Below are positions 59,230 to 64,000 of a stretch of 64,000 nucleotides of DNA, in pieces. Made by a program: the position numbers and the translations under genes. This stretch comes from Arthrobacter sp. FW306-2-2C-D06B. GTDB lineage: Bacteria; Actinomycetota; Actinomycetes; Actinomycetales; Micrococcaceae. The stretch's first letter is position 1. Each line of letters begins with the position of its first letter. The stretch is from assembly GCF_021789175.1 (NCBI RefSeq), contig NZ_CP084560.1, positions 4,030,001-4,094,000 of the forward strand. The letters run 5' to 3'. A model generated the notes under the pieces. The model did no database searches. It was not told the DNA's origin and saw nothing but the letters and a program-made list of their open reading frames with translations.

Positions 59230-60954
59230 TTAGCGGCCGCGGCGCTCGTTCGACGCCGGAGCCGAGGCACGGCGCGGGCCGCTGCGGGCCGGACGGCCCG
59301 AACCCGAGTTGCCTGAGCCCGAGCCGTAGGAGCCACCGGAGTTGCCGCCCGTGTTCGAGGACCATACGGACTTGTTGCCGCTGGTACGCGTGGAAGTAGC
59401 GGATTCCGTGCGCGGAGCCGACGCCGAGCGGTTGCCGCCAGCTGCACGCTGACCGGTTGCCGGACGTCCGCTGCGACCACCCTGGCCCTGTGCGCCTGGA
59501 ACGTCATTGCGGTGAGTGGAAGCAGCGTTGCCGCGTCCACGCGAGCTGCGGGCGACGTCGTCGTTCGCTGCCGCGCGGCGATCGGCGCGGTTGATGTCGG
59601 TGCGCACGGGCTCGGCCGCAACCTTGCCACGGCCACCGCGACCACCACGGCCACCCGCAGTGGGTGCAGCCTGGGTGGTGCGGCGGTTGCGCTTGCGCTG
59701 GGCGTTGGCACCGGTGGAGGTACCGCCGCCCGACTGCTGGGTCTTCGCCGCAAGCAATGCCGCACGGGTGCGCGGGTCAACCTTGTCGGCAACCTGGCCC
59801 ACCAGCTCGGCAATCAACGGGGAGTTGGCCGTCACACGCTCGAACGAGACGTCGACGCCGGCAGCCTTCATGAGCTTCTTGACGTCGGACTGCTGCTCGG
59901 GAAGCGTCAGCGTGACCACGGTGCCGTCGGAACCTGCGCGGGCCGTACGGCCTGAGCGGTGCAAGTAAGCCTTGTGCTCTGTGGGCGGGTCGACGTGGAT
60001 GACGAGTTCGACGTCGTCGACGTGCACGCCGCGGGCAGCGACGTCGGTTGCCACCAGGACCCGGACCTCGCCGCTGGCAAACTCGGCGAGGTTGCGGTCA
60101 CGGGCATTCTGCGACAGGTTGCCGTGGAGATCGACGGCGGGGATGCCGCAATCGGTCAGGGTCTTGGCCAGCTTGCGTGCGTGGTGCTTGGTCCGCATGA
60201 AGAGGAGGCGGCGTCCGGCACCGGAGGCCAACTCCACGATCAGCTGCTTCTTGACGGTCTGGTCGTTGACCACCAGGACGTGGTGCTCCATGGTGGTGAC
60301 GGCGGCCTGGGGGTCGTCCACCGAGTGGGTCAGCGGGTTGGACAGGTAACGGTTGACCAGTTTGTCAACACCGTTATCCAACGTCGCGGAGAAGAGCAGT
60401 CGCTGACCCTGGGTAGGAGTCATGTCCATGAGCTTCTTGACCACGGGGAGGAAGCCGAGGTCGGCCATGTGGTCGGCTTCGTCCAGGACGGTGATCTCGA
60501 CAGCTTCGAGAGTCAGGATGCGCTGGCGGATGAGGTCCTCGAGGCGGCCCGGGCAGGCGATGACAATGTCGACGCCGGCGCGCAGCGCCTTTTCCTGGCG
60601 GGCCTGGGAGATGCCGCCATAGATGACCGTGGTGTTCAGGCCCATGGCCTTGGCCAGCGGCTCGATGGTGGCGTTGATCTGGGTGGCCAGTTCGCGGGTC
60701 GGTGCGAGGACCAGACCCATCGGGCGGCCGGGCTTGCGGAAGTGCTTGGCTTCGCGCTCGGCGAGACGTGCCACAAGCGGGATAGCGAAAGCGATGGTCT
60801 TACCGGAGCCGGTGCGGCCGCGGCCCAGGACGTCGCGGCCTGCGAGCGTATCCGGGAGGGTCTTGACCTGGATGGGGAAAGCTTCTTCGATGCCATCCGC
60901 AGCGAGGGACTCGGCGATGGCCTTGGGCGTGCCAAGGGCAGCAAAAGTAGTCAT
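59230..60954 (-). CDS. DEAD/DEAH-box RNA helicase with RGG-rich tail
   Basis: 574 residues. The helicase core covers 1 to about 375: Q-motif region AFPIQ, Walker A GRTGSGKT (46-53), APTREL, DEAD (158-161), SAT in FSATLDN, and HRSGRTARAG. The last 190 residues are Arg/Gly/Ser/Asn/Thr-rich and disordered, with GGRGGRGGRGK blocks, an RNA-binding tail typical of cold-shock helicases. The ATG at 60954 has a weak ribosome site; the frame extends 21 codons upstream. The leader is about 235 bases long and contains a hairpin followed by T6, suggesting cold or translation-coupled control. Confidence 0.94.
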   Translation of the reverse strand: MTTFAALGTPKAIAESLAADGIEEAFPIQVKTLPDTLAGRDVLGRGRTGSGKTIAFAIPLVARLAEREAKHFRKPGRPMGLVLAPTRELATQINATIEPLAKAMGLNTTVIYGGISQARQEKALRAGVDIVIACPGRLEDLIRQRILTLEAVEITVLDEADHMADLGFLPVVKKLMDMTPTQGQRLLFSATLDNGVDKLVNRYLSNPLTHSVDDPQAAVTTMEHHVLVVNDQTVKKQLIVELASGAGRRLLFMRTKHHARKLAKTLTDCGIPAVDLHGNLSQNARDRNLAEFASGEVRVLVATDVAARGVHVDDVELVIHVDPPTEHKAYLHRSGRTARAGSDGTVVTLTLPEQQSDVKKLMKAAGVDVSFERVTANSPLIAELVGQVADKVDPRTRAALLAAKTQQSGGGTSTGANAQRKRNRRTTQAAPTAGGRGGRGGRGKVAAEPVRTDINRADRRAAANDDVARSSRGRGNAASTHRNDVPGAQGQGGRSGRPATGQRAAGGNRSASAPRTESATSTRTSGNKSVWSSNTGGNSGGSYGSGSGNSGSGRPARSGPRRASAPASNERRGR

Positions 60955-61118
60955 GTGTTTCAAGGGTCTTTCTGGCGGTGTCCAACGGACATCGTCCCCC
61001 GACGCCGGTTGGGCCAAGGGTTCGCCGAGGAAAAAGTCAGTGATCGACCGGTAGGCAATAAGCCGTGGCCGGGACCAGAGAAAACGCGTTCATCGACGCA
61101 GGATGTGCCTCTCACATG

Positions 61119-61173
61119 AAAAAAGCCCACTTCCCAAGTTTGGAACCAAGCCAAATTCGGGGACTAAGCGGGC
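61119..61173 (-). terminator. Intrinsic terminator/attenuator in the helicase leader
   Basis: On the minus strand GCCCGCTT (61173-61166) pairs with AAGTGGGC (61132-61125) with one G-U pair; further CCC/GGG pairing and an inner TTTGG/CCAAA stem strengthen it; TTTTTT follows directly (61124-61119). It stands about 165 bases before the helicase start codon, so it would cut most transcripts short unless it is prevented from forming. Confidence 0.7.
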
Positions 61174-61196
61174 ATCACTGCACATCAAGTAAACCC

Positions 61197-61202
61197 ATTC
61201 TA
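61197..61202 (-). promoter_or_regulatory. Putative -10 element of the helicase gene
   Basis: TAGAAT on the minus strand, preceded by TGC (an extended -10). A recognisable -35 is lacking. It would place the transcript start near 61190. Confidence 0.4.
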
Positions 61203-61255
61203 GCATCCGCGGGCCGCTGGCCTTTCCACAGGGCGGGTTCACGCGGGCGCTTTCC

Positions 61256-61321
61256 CCCAACTGACTCGCAGTTGTTGTCGTTTTGACGGTTCATAACGAC
61301 AACAACTGCGAGCTAGTTGGG
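61256..61321. repeat. 66-base palindromic repeat, copy 3
   Basis: Starts CCCAACTGACTCGCAG and ends CTGCGAGCTAGTTGGG, with GCAGTTGTTGTCGTT pairing to AACGACAACAACTGC. Same length as the copies at 2765 and 17888. It separates the helicase control region from the methyltransferase gene. Confidence 0.88.
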
Positions 61322-61370
61322 CGCTGGACAGGCGTTGCCTCGCGGGGGCACCTCGGGGCAGGCTTGAGCC

Positions 61371-62117
61371 ATGACGCACCAGCACGACGGCGGAGCCCAC
61401 CTTCACGACGAACCTGACCACGACGGCGGAGCCCACCTTCACGACGAACCTGACCACGACGCCGGAGCCCACCTTCACGACGAACCTGACCACGACGCCG
61501 ACCCGGCGCAGTTCTGGGACGAGGTGTATCGGGAAAAGCCAAAGAGGTGGAGCGGGAATCCCAATCCGCAGCTGATCGCCGAAGCCAAGGAACTGGTTCC
61601 CGGCACCGCCCTGGATCTTGGCTGCGGGGAAGGCGCGGACGCCATCTGGCTCGCCCAGCACGGCTGGAGGGTGACCGCGGTGGACGTTTCCGCCGTCGCG
61701 CTTGAACGGGCAGAAGCCCATGCCACCGACGTCGGGCTACAGGACCGGATCGCGTGGCTGCAAAGGGAGTTCGGCCCGTGGCACCCCGACGAAGGCTTCG
61801 ACCTCGTCTCCTCCCAATTCCTTCATTCTCCGCTTGTTCCGTGGCGCGATTCGCTCGCCTCGGCCGCGGCCGCCGTGGCTCCCGGCGGCGCTTTGCTCGT
61901 GGTCGGGCATCACCCGGATGGCTTGACTCCTTGGAGCGGACACAAGGATATGAAGGACAAGTTCTTCACTCCCGAGGACTTGGTCGAGGCACTCACGAGC
62001 GGCCCCGGATCGTGGCGGATCAATGTTGCCGATTCCCGGGAACGCGCCGTGACGAGTCCCGAGGGCCAACACGCCACCACGATCGACAGCGTGCTCCGGG
62101 CCACCCGGACCTCCTAG
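61371..62117 (+). CDS. SAM-dependent methyltransferase with His/Asp-rich N-terminal repeats
   Basis: 248 residues. Residues 8-43 are three 12-residue repeats (GAHLHDEPDHDG/A), preceded by MTHQHDG; together 11 His within 45 residues, a likely metal-binding head. The methyltransferase core follows: FWDEVYREKPKRWSGNPNPQL, motif I ALDLGCGEGADAIWLA, the acidic motif after VTAVDVSAVALERA and FDLVSSQFLHSP. This core is that of class I, tellurite/TehB-like or thiopurine-like small-molecule methyltransferases. A start at the first repeat-coding ATG is the only good one, yet no ribosome site is obvious. DNA repeats are perfect, suggesting recent or unstable expansion. Confidence 0.87.
   Translation: MTHQHDGGAHLHDEPDHDGGAHLHDEPDHDAGAHLHDEPDHDADPAQFWDEVYREKPKRWSGNPNPQLIAEAKELVPGTALDLGCGEGADAIWLAQHGWRVTAVDVSAVALERAEAHATDVGLQDRIAWLQREFGPWHPDEGFDLVSSQFLHSPLVPWRDSLASAAAAVAPGGALLVVGHHPDGLTPWSGHKDMKDKFFTPEDLVEALTSGPGSWRINVADSRERAVTSPEGQHATTIDSVLRATRTS
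61389..61496 (+). repeat. Three 36-base tandem repeats inside the methyltransferase gene
   Basis: Units at 61389-61424, 61425-61460 and 61461-61496 differ at a single position near their start. 36 is a multiple of three, so copy-number change keeps the frame. Confidence 0.92.
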
Positions 62118-62159
62118 GCCGGCACGTCCTAGGCCCGCACGTCCTGGGCCCGCACGTCG
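62115..62159. repeat. Three 15-base tandem repeats over two convergent stop codons
   Basis: TAGGCCGGCACGTCC, TAGGCCCGCACGTCC and TGGGCCCGCACGTCG follow one another without gap. The first TAG is the methyltransferase stop; the CTA at 62129 is the stop of the MFS gene on the other strand. The repeats encode the DVRA-type end of the MFS protein. Confidence 0.85.
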
Positions 62160-63613
62160 TCCGCCTCGGCGGCGCGGTGCGGCTCGGCGTCGCCCGCACG
62201 TCCCGCACCAGAAGGCCGCCGGGCCGCAACCCGCGGCGCAATGATGAGTCCGACGACGGCGATCACCGACGTCAGCGCGAACACCCCCGCGAAGGAGGCC
62301 GCCGTCGTCGTCAGCGCACTGAAGACGAGACCCGTCACGGCGAGCGAGAGAGCTCCGCCAAGGGAATCGGAGATGGACATTGCCGAACTGTTGAAGCCTT
62401 GGTCCTCCGGTTTGGAAAGGGCCAGGGTCATGACGCTCAGCCGCGGGTACATCAGGCCCATCCCGGCGCCCGCGAACAGCCAGCCCGCAATCGCCACCGC
62501 GGCGGGCCACGAAAACACCGTGGTCACGAGGACAATGACCACCGAACCGAGCACTAGCGCCGACCCAATCCTGACCGCTGGGGCATTGCCAAGCCGGGAA
62601 CCCATCCGCCCCTGTACGGCGGACGCCGCCGCCCAGGCAATCGCCGATCCCGTCAACGCAAGTCCGGCGAATGCCGGGGTGAACGAGTACCGCTCCGTGA
62701 GGAGGTAGGGCACGTAAACCTCGGTACCGAAGAACGCGGCAGAAGCGACTCCGCGCATGAGGATGACGCTCGGCAGTCCGCGGTGCGCGCCGAGCGTGCC
62801 GCGCGGAACCAGCGGCCGTACTGCCAGCATTGCGACGACCAGCGCGACGCCGGCAATCACCCAACCGACGCCAGGCACCTGGCCGGAGAGGTTCAGGCCG
62901 AGAACCGCAAGGGCTGCGAGCGCGGCCCACCCCATGCGGCCGAAGGCCCAGGGAACGCCGGCGCCTTGGGGCTTTGCCTCGCCGGCGCCCGCCTTCGGGG
63001 AGCCTGTGTCCCGCGCGTCCGGTGAGGAACGCATGCCCCGCATCGCGGGGAGGATCATTGCCAAGGCCGGAATCACGAGGCCCACGACGCCGAGGAAAAC
63101 CCAGTGCCAGCTGCTCAACTGGGCAACCACGCCGGCGGCGAAGGGACCGATCATCGACGGAACGACCCATGCCGCCGAGAACGCGGCAAAGACTTGGGCA
63201 TGTAATCTCGCGGGGTACACCCGGGCGATCACCACATACAGCGCCACGGTCATTGCGCCGCCGCCGAGGCCTTGGACCAGCCTGCCGGCCACGAGAATCG
63301 GCATGGAAACCGCAGTACCGGCGATGAGGAGCCCCGCCGCGAACAGCGCCACGGAGGCGTACAGGGGGGCGGATGGACCACGCCTGTCGGCCCAGTTCCC
63401 TGCGGCCACCATCCCGATCACGCCAGTGGCGAGCGGCCCGGCGAACGCCAAAGCATAGAGTCCGGCACCGTCGAGCTCGCGGCTCACCAACGGCATGATG
63501 GTGGTGACGGCCATGGACTCGAAAGCTGCAAGGAAGACCAACGCGCAGGCACCCGCGGTCGCCAGGAGATAGGGGCGTTGCAGTATGCCTGCTGTTGCGT
63601 CGTGGCTTGTCAT
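62129..63613 (-). CDS. MFS transporter (drug:H+ antiporter, DHA2-like)
   Basis: 494 residues with about 14 membrane helices in two halves separated by a hydrophilic loop (MRSSPDARDTGSPKAGAGEAKPQG, about residues 193-216). Motif A is GNWADRRG near 72 and the motif C-type segment VVPSMIGPFAAGVVAQ is in helix 5. These features fit proton-driven export of drugs or metabolites. The C-terminal 30 residues are charged and end in the tandem-repeat-coded DDVRAQDVRA. The upstream spacer (63614-63765) is shared with the divergent phospholipase gene and holds a PHO box. Confidence 0.92.
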   Translation of the reverse strand: MTSHDATAGILQRPYLLATAGACALVFLAAFESMAVTTIMPLVSRELDGAGLYALAFAGPLATGVIGMVAAGNWADRRGPSAPLYASVALFAAGLLIAGTAVSMPILVAGRLVQGLGGGAMTVALYVVIARVYPARLHAQVFAAFSAAWVVPSMIGPFAAGVVAQLSSWHWVFLGVVGLVIPALAMILPAMRGMRSSPDARDTGSPKAGAGEAKPQGAGVPWAFGRMGWAALAALAVLGLNLSGQVPGVGWVIAGVALVVAMLAVRPLVPRGTLGAHRGLPSVILMRGVASAAFFGTEVYVPYLLTERYSFTPAFAGLALTGSAIAWAAASAVQGRMGSRLGNAPAVRIGSALVLGSVVIVLVTTVFSWPAAVAIAGWLFAGAGMGLMYPRLSVMTLALSKPEDQGFNSSAMSISDSLGGALSLAVTGLVFSALTTTAASFAGVFALTSVIAVVGLIIAPRVAARRPSGAGRAGDAEPHRAAEADDVRAQDVRA

Positions 63614-63676
63614 CCTCCCAGCCTAGAAGGCCAAACGAGCTTGGGGCCACCCGTAAAATCCATTCAAGTGATTAAC

Positions 63677-63716
63677 GTTCACCTGAAATTAACTCTCGGC
63701 AAACACTGAACTAAAT
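63677..63716 (+). promoter_or_regulatory. Probable PHO box upstream of the phospholipase gene
   Basis: GTTCACC (63677), ATTAACT (63688), GCAAACA (63699) and ACTAAAT (63710) are spaced exactly 11 bases, the arrangement of actinobacterial PhoP direct-repeat units, the first matching the GTTCACC consensus fully. It lies about 50 bases before the start of a secreted phosphoesterase gene, a typical PhoP target. Confidence 0.6.
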
Positions 63717-63765
63717 AGCCAACTATCGGTTGTTCCCGTAATCATTCCGTGATGCACTGCTTGGC

Positions 63766-64000
63766 GTGAACTTCACAAGACGCAACTTCCTGTCAGTTGC
63801 CGGATCTGCCACGGCCGCGACGCTTATCAGCGGCGCCTCCGCGGGGACCGCGCCTGCCGTAACCGCCCTCCCCCAACCCGGCACCTCGGGCATAGACCAC
63901 ATCATTGTGGTGATGATGGAAAACCGCTCCTTCGACCACTTCCTTGGGTGGATGCCTGGCGCGGACGGAAAGCAGGCCGGGCTGACGTTCGTTGACCGCT
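63766..64000 (+). CDS. Tat-exported phospholipase C/acid phosphatase family protein, 5' part
   Basis: The window ends after 78 codons of this gene. The N-terminus VNFTRRNFLSVAG is a twin-arginine signal, followed by an Ala/Gly-rich core and a processing region about residue 40. Then comes IDHIIVVMMENRSFDHFLGWMPG, the hallmark of the phosphoesterase family (phospholipase C PlcN, AcpA), including the MENRSFDH metal-site motif. It would cleave phospholipid head groups or other phosphate esters outside the cell for phosphate acquisition. The GTG start is set by the twin-arginine motif; the ribosome site is poor. A PHO box lies upstream. Confidence 0.88.
   Translation, partial: MNFTRRNFLSVAGSATAATLISGASAGTAPAVTALPQPGTSGIDHIIVVMMENRSFDHFLGWMPGADGKQAGLTFVDR

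Larger units (their letters stand above)
60955..61255 (-). other. Long 5' leader of the helicase gene
   Basis: Between the helicase start codon and its putative promoter there is no plus-strand gene. The minus strand contains the terminator-like hairpin and a 31-codon open frame (61185 to 61090, M-C-S-D-A-R start, R-R end) that runs across it and could be a leader peptide. Confidence 0.5.

Noticed and set aside
61737..63650. 637-codon minus-strand open frame across the methyltransferase and MFS region
   Set aside because: Arg/Gly/Pro-rich composition without family motifs; the other minus-strand frame encodes an obvious 14-helix MFS protein.

Overview
The window reads as chromosomal DNA of a high-GC actinobacterium of the Micrococcaceae, most likely Arthrobacter or a close relative (Paenarthrobacter/Pseudarthrobacter). 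The pointers are the very high third-position GC, a DUF3073 gene, mycothiol-type TIGR03086 domains, a HAIR/HspR operator in front of clpB, an actinobacterial PHO box, and purF-purM preceded by a small two-helix membrane protein. The genus is an inference from gene content. No tRNA, rRNA, CRISPR array, prophage or intact insertion sequence was found.

Layout. 1-1950: an A+T-richer edge with two exported proteins on the minus strand (a lipoprotein cut by the window end and a small secreted protein) and a 750-base spacer holding five repeats spaced 21.5 bases. 1950-9500: an allantoin/glyoxylate operon (hydroxypyruvate isomerase, tartronate semialdehyde reductase, glyoxylate carboligase, glycerate kinase, allantoinase, an orphan winged-helix regulator), then a peroxiredoxin. 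9700-24400: amino-acid and amide catabolism. It has an M20 amidase and two ABC-transporter operons, each carrying its own catabolic enzymes and each divergent from its own regulator (TetR; a double-length Lrp). 24500-26900: more of the purine route (PucG-like aminotransferase, OHCU decarboxylase, HIU hydrolase). 27000-33800: a gamma-glutamylation-type amine pathway with its GntR regulator and permease. 33900-37200: purF-purM. 37200-45800: VOC, ArsR/AHSA1, DUF3073, clpB, HD and phosphosulfolactate phosphatase genes. 45900-49900: a PadR-controlled ABC exporter and a cytosolic sialidase. 49900-55600: PoxB, YccF, DNA ligase, lipoprotein, ArsR/AHSA1, trpF. 55700-59100: hutD, a paired SMR guanidinium exporter behind a guanidine-III riboswitch, an aldo/keto reductase and a metallo-hydrolase. 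59200-64000: a DEAD-box helicase with a terminator-bearing leader, a His-rich-repeat methyltransferase, an MFS exporter and the start of a Tat-exported phospholipase C.

How it works together. HIU hydrolase and OHCU decarboxylase make allantoin, allantoinase opens it, and the PucG-like aminotransferase handles ureidoglycine/glyoxylate. Glyoxylate carboligase, the reductase and the kinase take glyoxylate to phosphoglycerate. The hyi and uraD promoters carry the same control layout: a -35/-10 pair with 17-base spacing followed by two 15-base palindromes with centres 21 bases apart, in register within one base. A single regulator, probably of the IclR type and encoded outside the window, is therefore inferred. 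Uricase and allantoate amidohydrolase are not in the window.

The most unusual non-coding signal is a set of intergenic repeats. The 12-mer GTGAGCGAGCGT occurs in five small arrays with a near-constant 32-base period. A 66-base palindrome occurs three times, a TCGATTGCTCC palindrome twice, and a GGACATG element twice.
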